From the NCBI GenBank assembly GCA_024195265.1, contig JAJLRJ010000001.1, forward strand, positions 57,584,672 through 57,648,671: a DNA stretch of 64,000 nt, written 5' to 3'. Shown piece by piece: positions 23,201 through 35,715 of the stretch (position 1 is its first letter; every line of letters begins with the position of its first letter). The notes below the pieces were generated by a model, which ran no database searches, was not told the origin of the DNA, and worked only from the letters and a program-made list of their open reading frames with translations. This DNA is from Dendrophyllia cribrosa. Taxonomy: Eukaryota > Cnidaria > Anthozoa > Scleractinia > Dendrophylliidae. The translations under genes and the position numbers were made by a program.

Positions 23201-24220
23201 TTCAAAATTTATTACAATAATGGCAGGAATACTTCCAGCAAAACTTTCAATTCGAAAAGTTGTTTTGACCCCTGGTCCGGACTAGGCAAAATATAAAACT
23301 GAAAGATTCATGGCGTCGAAAGGCCACTTTATGGCTACATTTGCATTCACTTCAAAAGTGTCGGTAACACAGGCCAGCTAGTTACGAAATTTAGCTAAAA
23401 CCAATAACAACCGTCGGGAAACTCTGATATACGCCCTTTTATTCAACGGTAAAAAGTACAAAGAAGGCATCCATTTGAATTTTTCAGTACTCACTTTAGT
23501 CTTTCGGAGTCTTTCGCACGCTAGCTGTGCTGTGTCTTCTTGTTTTAGAAGTTTAACGCGCGTCTTTGTTAGACTGCTCACACTATTCCAATACTCTCTA
23601 TCATCAAACCGTAAAATAACGTGCATGCAGATTTCCAAGACATTTATTTTCCAATATGCCTATAAATACAACGACGCCCAAGTGTACAAGTATACAAGTA
23701 AACGCTCCCACAGCGTTCCACAGAGATCCAGCAACTATGTTGGCCCTGAGAAGAACCTTTGTCCATGTTTAACTGATTTCCAGCGTACTTTTAGACATTA
23801 ACCAAATCGAATGGAGAGCAGAAAAACCTTAAACCAGTCGAAAATGGCGTTGAAACAAATATGTAAGTCGTGCATCTGTTCATGCTCGAGTTAGACTGCG
23901 AGCAGTCTCTCTATTTCCGCTAAAGTCAGTGGGGTTAGCGCGATCGCCGCTCGCACATCGCGCTAACCCCACTAACTTTAGCGGAAAAAGAGAGACTGCT
24001 CGCAGTCTATGCTCGAGTCGGCTTTTCATCACTTTGTTTTCATTGGATGCCGAGGCTCTCCCGAGAGTGCCGACGGTTTCGTCTTCGATCTTCCTCCGCT
24101 TTTGATTGGTTCTCAAACAATCCATTGTTGCTTTCGGAAAACCGAGACAGACAGAAGGACAGAATTCTCGATTCTACATGATTAGTAGACTGCCTGCCGG
24201 CAGCAAATATATTAAGGGAT
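23200..24220 (+). repeat. dispersed repeat, inverted copy at 42150-43985
   Basis: The blocks around TTTGCTGGAAGTATTCC, CCAGCGTACTT, GGATGCCGAGGCTCTCCC and CTGCCGGCAGCAAAT recur in reverse order and complement at 42150-43985. The family is unnamed and encodes nothing recognisable; the ORF at 23378-23638 lies within it. Confidence 0.65.
23892..24009. mobile_element. 118-bp hairpin MITE with 9-bp target duplication
   Basis: Arms TAGACTGCGAGCAGTCTCTC are flanked by the perfect direct repeat TGCTCGAGT (23883-23891 and 24010-24018). The paralogous locus at 43222-43230 has a single copy and no element, which proves insertion. Nine-base duplications are typical of Mutator-like (MULE) elements. Confidence 0.85.
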
Positions 24221-25706
24221 AATTGTATCACTTATATATCCGGAAAAAAATCCTTCCGTTTCCGCGTTATTTCCGCTAAATCGGAAAACCCTTTTTGAAA
24301 AACTGTAAATTGGACTTCACTTTCCACTTTGCTAAATCGAATTGACTTTTTGACATTCTACTTTAACATTCGGCTAAAGCGACTTTTGGTTTTGCTGTCC
24401 ACTCTCGGTTACCGTGCTCACGTTAAAGGGCAATAATGAAAATTGTTTGTTACGAGTGTTAAACAAAATTATTTCAAAAACAGTTTTGAATATTTTTGAT
24501 ACAGTTTACTTTTCAGCCTCGTAACAATGAACAATTTTTCATTATTACTGCGGATAATTTCAATCATATCTTCCTCTTCTGGAACATGTTTAGCTTTTAA
24601 TTTAAAATTTCTATCGATTTTATACTTCGATATATGAGCTAAAGGGCGTTTAGGAGAAAACCCTACGGCGTTCTTAATGCCTTTAAAGGAAACTATGTGA
24701 ACGCTAACACAGTTTGAGCTTTTCGATTCTTCTTTGCCAAAATCCTAGCTGACCTTTATTTCGTACTCAAAATGTCATTTATTATCCCTTCGAAAGCAAA
24801 AGGCGTTAAATTATGCTACTAAAGAAAACTTGAGTTTGTAATCTAGTTTATGATGATTAAGGCCTTTCGAACAACTTTCCACACAAACGACTCGTTGGGT
24901 GGTCTATTATGTGGAATTAAAGTTTTTCTTCCTTCAGCTAAGGACAATCAGTCATGGAATAAACTGATACGGGGTGCGAGATTTAATTTGAACACCTGAA
25001 CTGATAAAGAGATATATTCTCAGAGTAATTTGCATTTGTTTGGAGTTCGTTCTTTTACATGGATTTCATCTCCATATTCCGACCGCAGCTGGTTTTACCG
25101 GTTCTCATGGAGGTTAACTCGATTGAGTTAGCGACGATCAGTTTAGCTACCAAAGCAGTTTTCTTACCAAAAATAAACGACGTTGCGAGAGTTAGCTAGT
25201 TCCAATGTCTAAAGCTGCAGCCATCTTTTGAATGGTGTAATTGAGGCTTGACCACATAAGGATATATAATAGACTTCAGCGTAAAATTAACACATAAAAA
25301 GAATTTTGAAATAGTAAAGTATAAATAAATTACATGCCCAGTGGAGTTTAACGATGAAAGATCACTATAGATTTTTTATTTACTGAAGTTTGCCATTTCA
25401 ACGAGTATAATACATTACTGATACGAAAAAAGGAAGTGGCGAGAAAACCCAGAAGAAACCAACAGGCTTAGGGCTATTGGGCTTCGTCGAGGAAAATACG
25501 GCATTTGCTATAAATTAATAATATTGTTCATGATGGCGGAGGCTAATTAATTGGAGACAAAAAAGCAATGCACTATAACAAATACACGAAAAAACTACTA
25601 GTAAAAGGACAAAACAAGCATCTAAACTGTTAACAATCTCTTTGTTCCCGAACCGCGAATTCGAATACACAGGAAGCGCAACGAGAGATGTTTAAGAAAA
25701 AAAAAA
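24221..25706. other. no gene; one small foldback
   Basis: At 24425-24550 GGCAATAATGAAAATTG is mirrored by CAATTTTTCATTATTACTGC, a small MITE-like foldback. The remainder shows no gene or recognisable repeat. Confidence 0.4.
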
Positions 25707-26418
25707 CGGTGGGCACAGATTCACTCGAAATCGTTTCGCGATATAATAACTTTTTCCGTTTTGATGTTGTTAACATGAAATTTCACAACAGCACAGAACT
25801 CATCATTTTCACAAATTAATATTTTTCGTTTTTCCATTTTTTGCAATTTTTGGCGGGAAAATGACGTCATAAAGTTGGCGCCCAAAAAAACTTAGTATTA
25901 TGGGATATCTAACGACAAGGTCTGAAAGCACTCGCCGCAAGCATCTCAAAACTGAAAAAATCTCGTAAATACGTTGATCCGATCAAAAGATATGACGTTT
26001 CAAAGTTTGAACTCCCCGCACATTATCTGCGGGGGTCAAAGGTCATTTAGAATCAAATGGACTGAAAAACTTGCACTTCATTCAACTTTAACAGTTTTGA
26101 ACCTAGGAAGCTGAAATTTTACAACAATATAGAAGTTATCATTCGCAAAAATCGTATGTTTTTTGTTTTTTAAATTTCAAGTATTTTGGCGGGAAATGAC
26201 GTCACTAAGATGGCGCCAAAATTTGAAATTAGTATTATGGGATATCTGATGACAGTTTCTGAAAGTACACGCCATAATAATTTCAAAAGTGAAAAAAGTT
26301 CGTTAATATGTTGATGAGATCCAAAGATATCACATTTCGAAAATTGATGGGCCCCTGATTTCCGCCAGTTTGTTAGCACGCGAATGATGAGCGATTTTGA
26401 GTGAATCTGTGCCCACCG
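25707..26418. mobile_element. 712-bp TIR element with internal tandem duplication
   Basis: Inverted ends CGGTGGGCACAGATTCACTC. The interior consists of two diverged copies of a roughly 333-bp unit, each with TTGGCGGGAAATGACGTCA-type and TTAGTATTATGGGATATCT blocks. No ORF of note. No clear target duplication was identified. Confidence 0.65.
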
Positions 26419-26747
26419 GAATTAACGCCTGGAATGTCAATCTATTGTTTTGCCATATCATTTTAGTGTCTTTAAGGAGACTATGTGAAAGCTAAATAAA
26501 TACGGTTTGAGCTTAAAGAAGGAACAAATTTTACAACTGCCTTATCCTAGTTTTCTTTTCAATCACAGCATCATCGATCTGAGCCGAACGAGGATAGTGC
26601 AGAGAATGATTTCTTGTTGAAGAACACAAAGGCAGAAAGGGGTTATAAGGCATACCTTCAAAGGTGCCAGATTCCACTCATAAGATGTCTGCATATATGA
26701 CATAAGGAACTGTTACGAGAAAAAAGAGCGGTCATCATTAAAAGTGT
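26419..26747. other. no gene recognised
   Basis: Nothing identifiable between the TIR element and the second 32-bp repeat array. Confidence 0.35.
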
Positions 26748-26912
26748 AAAGAACACGGGAAGTTTTTAATGGAATGTGTAATGAACTCGGAAAGTTTTAA
26801 ATGGAACATGTAATAAACTCGGGATGTTTTAAATGGAACGTGTAACGAACTCGGGAAGTTTGTAATGGAACGTGTAACGAACTCGGGAAGTTTGTAATGG
26901 AACGTGTCATTA
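26748..26912 (+). repeat. 32-bp tandem repeat, 5 diverged copies
   Basis: Five copies of the unit seen ten times at 2309-2632, with more substitutions. Both arrays run into the same unique sequence (TGTCATTAATGCCGGACG), marking the start of the duplicated block. Confidence 0.85.
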
Positions 26913-27552
26913 ATGCCGGACGTTTTGCTACTTTAGCACAAAAATATCAATTAAGCTGCAACAGAAGCATGCATGTTACTGTATTTTATGCCAATTTAAT
27001 TTAAACTGGGATATATATACGAGGGTCCTGAAGGGGGGGTACCAATCCCATTTCCCAGCCCAATTTTTTTCCAAATCCCATATCCCATTCCCACCAGCAG
27101 AATTCAGGAAAAATCCCAGTGTTTTACATACCAGCTCTTTTCTATTCACATCCGCATATCAGGTGATATTCTCCTGTCATTTCACATTTCTGTCGCCTTA
27201 AGGTAGTCTGACCCGACTGGTAAGTGTTCTTATTCTTCCAAGAATGGTTGGATGGATCATGCTCAGTGTTGTTTCTAGAGCGCCGTTCACCTCTTTTTTT
27301 TCAGAATCACTGTCACTGACGCAAAAGCTGTCTACCTGGTCATTTTTAGGAGACTTTGGTGGTAGACTGTCACTATATAACGTCATCATCTGAATTAGGT
27401 GGCTCAACATTTCCACTTGGAACTCCTTCCATGCCTTTCAGTGAATTCAAATCGACTGGTTTCAAGACAGTTTTCGTTTCACACAAGTTCAAAAGCAAAG
27501 TGCCAGCCCTCTCCATCGTGTTATCTTGTCTAACATTTCGTTGTCCGACAGA

Positions 27553-28690
27553 TTAACCATGCATTTTAGCCCACGCCCTCATTTCAGCTTCCTCGTTTCT
27601 CGTTATCTCCTGTGAGGTGGGCTTAGGAATTTTGATGCGAGGTAAGGAAATTGCATTTAATGTTGGCAGTTTGTAATATGAGTTTGGATATTGTGTGTAG
27701 TAAGCTGCTTCCCACTTAGAAACCCGTTTGACTGCTTCTTCAACCGGTGACCCAAAACTAACAGCGTATTCATACAATGTAAAAGTGTCTCTCCTAAAAT
27801 GCGTTACCGCATGCTGGTTATCAACATGAAGTGTTAAGAGTGACTCCATGTTTAAGCTCATTTTGTACCCTGGAAGTAGTGACAAGTCTTGAATGTTGGC
27901 TTTGATGGAGCTGAGAGATTGCTTCAGAAGTTCAAGAGATTTCATGCATTTATTGGATACAGATCCTCGAGGACCATCAGTGATTCTTTTAATGATTGCA
28001 ACTCTTTCGCCTTCTGTGAACATGCTTGCACGTACTGCAGCACGTTTTCAACCATCTCAATTCCTTGATCAATGGTATGTCGAGGTTCTTTTACTGGCCT
28101 CTTTCTAGAATGAATATCAAAGGCCTTGACAAGCGTCTGTAAATGTTCAAGAAATTCGGCCATTCCTTTCGTGGGTCTGTTGATGAGTTTGACAGAACCT
28201 GACCCGAATCAGTAAGCAGGGGCGTATACGTAGCCAGGACTTTTTCAGAGGTACGCACAATCACTGTTTTCAAACACTCCCTCTACCTCCTCCCCCCACC
28301 CTCAAGTCCCAAATCTTTCTTTTTTTTTTCGACTTTTTCAGGTACGCACGTGCGTACGTGCGTACAGATAGCTATGCCCCTGGTAAGATAGACATTACGA
28401 TCAAACTCTACGCATATACCCAGTGGCTGGCACAGCTTAGGCACAGAACCATCAGAATCACCGGTACTATCACTGCCGGAAATCACTGATAGGGTACCAG
28501 AGTTTAACATCTTGACGCAATGGCCTTCACCATAAAACTATATCATCACCGAGAAAAGCCACGTTCATTGCATTTGAAGATACGGGTAACATATTAGGAC
28601 CAGTAACCACTTGTGTTGTGTTCTGGGATAGAGTGCGAAGATAAATTATGCCATCTGCGCAAATTGCAAGCTTGTCACCTGATATTGCTA
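27553..28690 (-). pseudogene. broken multicopy cnidarian-type protein of unknown function
   Basis: Minus-strand pieces appear in order: GDKLAICADGIIYLRTLS (near 28680), LCQPLGICVEFDRNVYL (near 28420), a helical segment MAEFLEHLQTLVKAFDIHS (28163 downward) and a C-terminal region containing VDNQHAVTHFRRDTFTLYEY and KWEAAYYTQYPNSYYKLP, ending at 27553. I recognise the arrangement (a propeller-like N-terminal part, then an ExL-HAV-HF and W-A-YYT-SYY-P tail) as resembling abundant uncharacterised coral proteins; this is from memory, with no search. At least one frameshift near 27950-28020 and several stops break it. Its presence inside a TIR element suggests it is mobile-element cargo. Function unknown. 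Confidence 0.5.
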
Positions 28691-29065
28691 ATGGTTTTAT
28701 CAAAGGCGAAGAAATTAGACTACTGAGAACGAACTCGTCAAAAACAACATTTCAAGAGTGCCTCGCTAACATCAAACTACGCCTTATAGCGCGTGGGTAT
28801 CCAAAACAGTCATAGAGAGATCGCTATCAGGGGTCAATTTCGCCTTTAGAAAGTCAGCACTCGAACAAAAGAAAAAGACTCATGATAAGATATTGCCTTT
28901 TGCCATTACGTACCACCCAGTAGTGCATAATCTCAAACAAATAGTGATGGATAACTGGAGTTTAATACAAAATAAGCCACTGCTAAAAGCCATTTACAAG
29001 AAACCTCCGATAATATCATACAAAAGAGGCAAATCCCTCATAGACACGCTCGGGCGAGCAAAAAT
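28689..29065 (+). pseudogene. Penelope-like element reverse transcriptase fragment
   Basis: A plus-strand frame reads GFIKGEEIRLLRTNSSKTTF, then LRLIARGYPKQS and a stop; further on, in shifted frames, come segments resembling ILPFAITYHPVVHNLKQIV and PPIISYKRGKSLIDTLGRAK. This order corresponds to the RT thumb-to-linker region of Penelope-like retroelements, before the GIY-YIG nuclease. Multiple stops and shifts make it a relic. It abuts the oppositely oriented gene remnant at about 28685. Confidence 0.6.
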
Positions 29066-29689
29066 CTGAAGGTTCCAATGCGACGCAAACGTAACCTCGC
29101 AAAGGGAGTCAGTGTAGGCCTGCCATTTACTATCTATTCACTGCAAAATCTGCAAATCCTCTACGTCTACTCGATTCCTCTATGCCACACATTCTACGAA
29201 TATCACTCTTCATCTGGGTTGCTGAACAATCCAATAGTAATTCTAGCTTACTGTTCTCGGTGTGAATAACAACATTTTGAGTCGAAATATACTTGATTTC
29301 CACAACAACGGTGCGAGTTTTGCACACTTCGGCTCCCGACATGTTGTTAATTTTAACATGTAAGTACGCATGCTCAGCGTTTTTAGCTTGATTGTACATT
29401 GTTGACCACAAGACAAGGGAAAAATAAAATATTCTGATATTCCTATCGCATAATTGGCGTAAAATAGGCACTTTTAACGGTTTTCTGATGTTTGCCAAAC
29501 TAAGGGAATTAGTTAGACTAGTTAAGACTAGTTAAGCATGCTTAAAGACAACTGTCCCATTCCCGTTTCGACGATTTTTTTTCCCATTCCCAGTGAACAA
29601 ATCCCAGTCCCAGTGACTCAAATCCCATTTCCCAGGGCAAAAACAGGCCAATCCCAGTTCCCATTTTACCCCTTCAGGACCCTCATATA

Positions 29690-30640
29690 CCTATTATTCA
29701 TATTGGAATCCAATCAACCCACCCCCCCCCCCCCCCCCCCCCCCCGCCCCCTTCTCCCGGTAGCAGAGGTGGAAGTCATATGCACCATAAGAAACGTAAG
29801 GAGCTAGGAACTTAGGGAAGTTAAATGCGTGACCAGCCCTTCACAGTGAAGGTAAAATTGAGATCTTCACATGTGTCGAGATTTAACTTTTCCGCAGTGG
29901 GAGAAATCCTTGTATTTCACTGAAGTTTATATAATAACATCGTAATAATATTGAATTACACTTGACTGTAGTCTATATTCAAATTATAAGAGCCATGGTA
30001 TATTTGTTCACTTTTACTCTGGCCTTGGGAAGACTGCCAATTTCTGTTGTAATAACCTTGCATTCTGAGTTATTTAAACGTGGCGGTAACGTTATATCAT
30101 GATATTCAGGTCGGCAGGCCAAAACAATATCCAGTTTGCGTTAGATAGGCATGAATACCTATTAAATATCCTTTATATTTTACAACTATGAGGGCAAGGT
30201 ATTAGTTTAACTATTTTTTGCCCCTTTTCTCCTTGTTTCTTAATTATATATTCCTGTCAACTTGTTAATTTTTGGAGAATTTTGGAGAATACTGTATTGC
30301 ATGCATGCCTTTGTTATAGTTAAATTAATACTTGAGTGCTGTAATCGATAAAACTTCCAAACTCAACAATACTTCCCGCCTTAGTGACACGTTTCATGTC
30401 GCCCTTCAGTTTGGGTGTGTTGTTAATGTAATTGTTCTCCTCACTTTACCCAGCGAACTATCATCTTGACGTAGATGACTTAGACGCAAGCAAAGATCGA
30501 TCAATTTAAAATTTTAGGCCATATTTTAAGACCATGTTATTTCGACTCTTCTTTTATTATCTTATCCTCGTTAAACTTATCTCATGATATCTGTTATCTA
30601 AACTCATGATATCTTATCTCATGTCATGACATCTTATGTT
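29690..30640 (+). other. non-coding part of duplication copy 2
   Basis: Aligns with about 2730-3515 and 4513-4550 of copy 1. An extra segment near 30155-30300 is absent from copy 1. No gene seen. Confidence 0.55.
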
Positions 30641-30783
30641 AGAGTGACTTTACTTAACCCGTGAAATAGTTAGTAAAATAGTACGCACTATTAGACTATA
30701 ATTCCATTGTTTTCTTTTGTTTAATTTGGACTATCACACACTAATTGTTAGATAGTGTTTCACGGGTTAAGTGAAACCACTCT
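30641..30783. mobile_element. 143-bp TA-flanked MITE
   Basis: AGAGTGACTTTACTTAACCC and its inverted partner ending CACTCT, flanked by TA. Same family as 3520-4512 but inserted at a different point of the duplicated sequence. Confidence 0.8.
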
Positions 30784-31822
30784 AACTTTAATATGTTATG
30801 TTATCTAATTGTAGCTTATCTTATTTCGTCTTCTTCGCATGTTATTTTGGATGTTATCTTTTATGGAATAATATGTTTCAAGTTTTCCTTATTTATTACA
30901 CTCAGAAAGCGGTCAATGTGGAATTAAAAAATCAAATACGATGAAAGAAGTGGATTATATACGAGAAAGTTTATTTCTTACAAGACATTGCATGAGTCAT
31001 TGTAATTCGTTCAGTTCTTTTAAATTTGGTCCAACTCGACGTTTCAAATTAAAATTAACAGCGCATCTCTAGCTTTAAAAATGAACATATATAGTAAAAC
31101 TGATCTACAATAACAAAAGCGATAGATTCGAAAGAATCCACGTATGAAAACTCTAGTACCTGGTGAACGAATACCAATCAATGTTGGAGCTTAATCGGTG
31201 ACAGCCTAAGGAGTGAACGAAAAAGGACAACAGTATGCTAGCGTCCAGGGAGTGGGGGCGAGCGAAAAATGTTGGTAGCGAAGAAAAAACGAGTGGGGAC
31301 TGGGGAGAGGGAGAAGGAAGGAGAGCCTGTGAGACTTTCTTTACTGAGCCTCTTCCGCCCACTTTTGTCACTTAGTTGGATAATTGGATTTCTGCTGTCA
31401 AGATGTCCATCTGTCAATTTACCGAAATCATTCTCAGATTTCTCGCGCGAGTAGATCGCTAAATGTTGTCGTTTCTTTGATCTTAGGAAAAAAATCTCAA
31501 GCTGTGATACTGACAGGAGGATCGAATTTACGCTTTCCAGAGCCGTTTAGAATTATTTAGTTATGCGTCGTTTCTTTGCTAGCTCTTGGCATAACAGTGG
31601 CGTTTTTTGGGCTCACTTTGAAAGAGTTGCAAGATCAGTTGTAGCCGATTAAGTAGGAATTATTCGTTGCTTAGGATCAGTTCATTTCTCATTCCGTGAT
31701 TTAATGTGAGCGCAAGTCTGCGGTTAGCACCTTTGCGGTTAGCATAACTTGCGAGATAGTGTTTCTTTATCACGGCTAAAAGAGTCTAAGATCCAAGTCT
31801 TATGCGATAGTCACGGTCTATA
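30784..31822 (+). other. upstream flank, no gene recognised
   Basis: Matches 4550-5080 of copy 1 as far as about 31245. From 31255 to 31350 a segment is the reverse complement of 37255-37370. The rest is unassigned. Confidence 0.45.
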
Positions 31823-32746
31823 TTGGAATAGGATGTTACTAAAAGCGGGAACGGGGAACCGGGAACGGGAACGGGGAACGGGGGTCTGGGAACGAGCATT
31901 CAGCGGTATTCGCCATAAAATATAGGTCCTTCATATATGCATGGTTGTTATTGTAAAGAAATTTCAAAACGGTGGTCGCGACGAGAAAGCGAACCACGGA
32001 AAAAGCAAATTATACCTTTCATCTCAGGTAATAAGATTTAAAAGGAACTTGGAATCGTAACGTTGTGTTTATTTGTGCTTTGTACCGTCTGGCAGAGGCA
32101 GTGTATCACCGTTTTTGCAGCGACGAATCGAAACGAATAAAATCGAGATCAATCAAACTCAAAGCAGTAGTGACACCCAGAACTATGCTTTTATTCCTGA
32201 TCACATACAAGTATTGCTTCTACAAAGAATTCAAAGGTAAAAAAACAAAGCCTGATAAATGAACAGTATATTTATTCAAGATCTGATACATACATGTATG
32301 TTTCTGTACAGATCAAAAACAGTTTTGTATTAAGAAGTTTTTTCTTAAAAGTTTTAACAGTAATAACCAACATATTTTCTAGTCATTGCTTTATTTAACA
32401 GAAACCGTGTGCAAGTAGAGTTTAGCTTATTATGTTAGTGCAATTTTGCCCTTTGTGGAAATTTCGTGTTATTTTGCAATTTTGTCATGATCATGTTAAT
32501 CATTTGTATTACCATAGACTGAAGGGAATATTGCAAACAGCATATGTTTACCTTACTTTCAAGAGTCCCTTTATCTCAAATAATATGTGTTTTTTTTACT
32601 ATTGAATTTTCCGGATTTGACTATAACAGAACATGACAATGCTTTGTATTCCTTATATGCAAAGATATCATGTACGGTGCATTACTACAGCATTATCTTG
32701 TAATGTACTCATCTCATCTAATTTCTGTCATGGCTGTGATTCAGCT

Positions 32747-33360
32747 AAAATTCCAAAACCTTACTTAAACAAGCATCTCAAACTTGGTGTGTTCAATTGT
32801 TCATATTCATCACACACTTTAGTGTGTTTTATGTTAGCATAAAAGTAGCAAAAATGAAGGTACTTGTAGGGTACTTGTTAAAGGAGTTCAGTCATGGCAA
32901 TTTTCAGTTTTTTTTTTTTGGTCAAAACTGCCTCCAATTAGAATTAAGTATCTTATAGAACACTAAGTGTAAGATGTCAAGTGAATTTTCGAAGAGAAAA
33001 TAAACCATAATCTGAGTTTTGAGAGTTCTCCAAGACAGAAGTGATAAAGTTGAAAAAAATTGGCCTCATTTTTTCAAGATGTAATCCATTTCCATCCTGG
33101 CCATCTGCAGCCCAAGACACTAATGGTTACTCTAAGAGCACTAGTAGAATAATTTTAAACAAAACTGAACCCTTATTTTTGGGTTTCCAGTGATATAAAT
33201 GTCTTTTGACTTTTTAAAGTAACACTAAAAATGATGTTATATGCCCATTTAAAGCACCTTACTTAAACAAGCATCTCAAACTGGGTGTGTTCAACTGTTG
33301 ATATTCATCAGGCACTTTAGTGTGTGTTAATGTTTGAATAAAAGTAGCAAAAATGAATTC
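32747..33360 (+). repeat. internal duplication in foldback element
   Basis: About 110 bases from CTTACTTAAACAAGCATCTC recur about 500 bases later (32760 and 33252). This is non-coding. Confidence 0.6.
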
Positions 33361-34546
33361 AATAGGTGTTCTGCTTTCAGTTTCAGAAATATGTTCATAG
33401 TTTAGTTCATTTTTGTCCACTACTTATGCAAATGCTTTTGTTTATCATTTCAACAAGTACATGGCTATAAAAGTTTAAATCAATCAGCTCTTTCAAGGCA
33501 GCCTTAAATATCCAGAGGTGCATACATGTCCACAGTACATAAGACTTCATTTTAGAAGTTAGTTATCCTTCTGAAAGTTATTATTTGTTTGGCACCTACA
33601 GTCAAGGCACAAAGTAAATGTCAGTTCCTAAATCTTTCCCTATAATTATGCTATACCTTACATTCAAAAGTATACAAGACTTTTTCTGAAAAGTGCATTA
33701 TCAAAAAAGTCCTAAAACCAGACCCCAAAAAAGTATGATAGCCCAGAACGTAACCCAAAAAAGTTCCTTTTTTTCACTCTATAAAAAAGTTAATACAAAA
33801 ACACATCAAGATAGTTACAGACAGTTTTTGCATTCACCTTTCTTAATTCATGATGTATCTGTCAGTGATCTATGACAAACTTTAGGCAGACTGCAATCAT
33901 TCTTGAAACTGATACAATTTATTGTTTGATACAATATATTGCTTGTTTTAGAACCCTGGGTTTTGCTTTTGGTCAACTCCCAATAAAGTCATAACCACAA
34001 TCTTTCACCCAAAACAAATCAACACAAATTTTTCTAACCCAAAAAAAGTCCACAGATTGCTAATTTCAAACCCAAAAAAGGTCTTCACACTTCCCTGTCA
34101 CTAATATACCCGAGGACCCCCCCCCCCCCCCCACTCCTCTGTGAATGATCCACAGCATTATTATGCAATGCATCAACATTATTTTAATTACTGTACTAGA
34201 TGCCACTTTAACTTTTGGTCAGGTTTTTATACTGTTTTTTTTTTCTTTTTGTTTAGTTTTTATGTTAAGCTTTCAAAAATAAGATTTAAAAGGCATTTAA
34301 ATGGCATGTTTCACAATTCACAGGCTTGGACACAATAGTCCAGCATTCTGTAGCTTGCCTGCAGATTTCCATAAGAATAGGTATATTTCCTTGTCAACTG
34401 ATTTACATCTGGTTTGACATTGTTAGATTTCATGTAAAGATCATTTGGATGTGCAAGAAAATAAGGGGGAATTTGGGGAGATGAACAATACAACTTATGT
34501 CCCTGAATTGTATGTTCTTGTCAAGTTTTTGTTACATGGTAGGCAA

Positions 34547-34846
34547 TTACTGCGCCTTTCAATAACATGCAGAATTTGAAATTCAAATTTCCACCAACGG
34601 TTGCGTTTTACACTGCCGTCAATCATCTTAGCTTACCTCTCAGGAAACAGATCTTCACTTCAATGAGTTCAAAAGGACACGTCCGTGCGTTATGATTGGT
34701 AGATTTCGATCCATTTTGTTTGTTTCTTTTTTACATGGTCCATGGTCCATTGGCTTTCGTATTAATTATGATTGACGGCAGGGAATAACGCAACCGTTGG
34801 TGGAGATTTGAATTTTAAATTCCGCATGTTATTGAAAGGCGCAGTA
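34547..34846. mobile_element. 300-bp MITE nested in the foldback element
   Basis: Inverted ends TTACTGCGCCTTTCAATAAC with about 80-base arms. It lies in the centre of the 31831-35618 element, close to its right arm. Confidence 0.75.
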
Positions 34847-35715
34847 ACGGTGTACCATCAAATGTTTGTCTTTGAGCAGTTTTTTGATATGTTCAGTTGA
34901 CATTCGATAGTTGATATTCTATTTTCCCTTCAGTCTATATATGGTAATATAAATGATTAACACTGATTAACATGACACAATTGCAAAACAACACAAAATT
35001 TCTACTACAAGGGCAAAATTGCACTAACATAATAAGCTAAACTTTACTTGCACACGGTTTCTGTTAAATAAAGCAATGACTAGAAAATATGTTGGTTATT
35101 ACTGTTAAAACTTTTAAGAAAAAACTTCTTAATACAAAACTGTTTTTGATCTGTACAGAAACATACATGTATGTATCAGATCTTGAATAAATATACTGTT
35201 CATTTATCAGGCTTTGTTTTTTTACCTTTGAATTCTTTGTAGAAGCAATACTTGTATGTGATCAGGAATAAAAGCATAGTTCTGGGTGTCACTACTGCTT
35301 TGAGTTTGATTGATCTCGATTTTATTCGTTTCGATTCGTCGCTGCAAAAACGGTGATACACTGCCTCTGCCAGACGGTACAAAGCACAAATAAACACAAC
35401 GTTACGATTCCAAGTTCCTTTTAAATCTTATTACCTGAGATGAAAGGTATAATTTGCTTTTTCCGTGGTTCGCTTTCTCGTCGCGACCACCGTTTTGAAA
35501 TTTCTTTACAATAACAACCATGCATATATGAAGGACCTATATTTTATGGCGAATACCGCTGAATGCTCGTTCCCAGACCCCCGTTCCCCGTTCCCCGTTC
35601 CCGCTTTTAGTAACATCCTTGGAATAGTGGCATCTTGCAATTATTTTTTAGCTCCTCAGAGTTTATTCTGCGTTTAAGTTGATGTGTTTCTCGGAGCTAG
35701 GCAGTATCTCCATTG

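Larger units (their letters stand above)
27021..29684. mobile_element. 2.66-kb TIR element with cargo remnants
   Basis: Inverted ends GAGGGTCCTGAAGGGG are flanked by direct ATATAC (27015-27020 and 29685-29690). Duplication copy 1 has an uninterrupted sequence at the same place (near 2730). Subterminal ATCCCATTTCCCAG-type repeats occur at both ends. The interior contains a broken multicopy protein gene (minus strand) and a Penelope-like RT fragment (plus strand). The superfamily is undecided; a 6-bp duplication would fit few known groups. Confidence 0.75.
31831..35618. mobile_element. 3.8-kb foldback transposon with ~700-bp TIRs
   Basis: Arms 31831-32532 and 34922-35618 are inverted near-identical copies beginning GGATGTTACTAAAAGCGGGA, with GGGAACGGGGAAC repeats at the tips. 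The perfect direct repeat TTGGAATA flanks both ends (31823-31830 and 35619-35626). The same 65-residue ORF is present in each arm (32065-32262 plus; 35200-35397 minus) with no known domain. An 8-bp duplication suits hAT, P or Merlin groups; no transposase is present to decide. Confidence 0.85.

Noticed and set aside
26220..26245. CTGATGA...GAAAG resembling a hammerhead ribozyme core
   Set aside because: The required stems I and III and the GAAA placement are absent; chance match.
29130..29498. 122-residue minus-strand ORF as a gene
   Set aside because: It lies in the 27021-29684 element downstream of Penelope debris. It may be a cargo relic, but no family could be named and the start is arbitrary.
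32065..35397. Identical 65-residue ORFs on opposite strands
   Set aside because: They lie in the two arms of the foldback element; identity follows from the inverted repeat and no domain or start context supports a gene.
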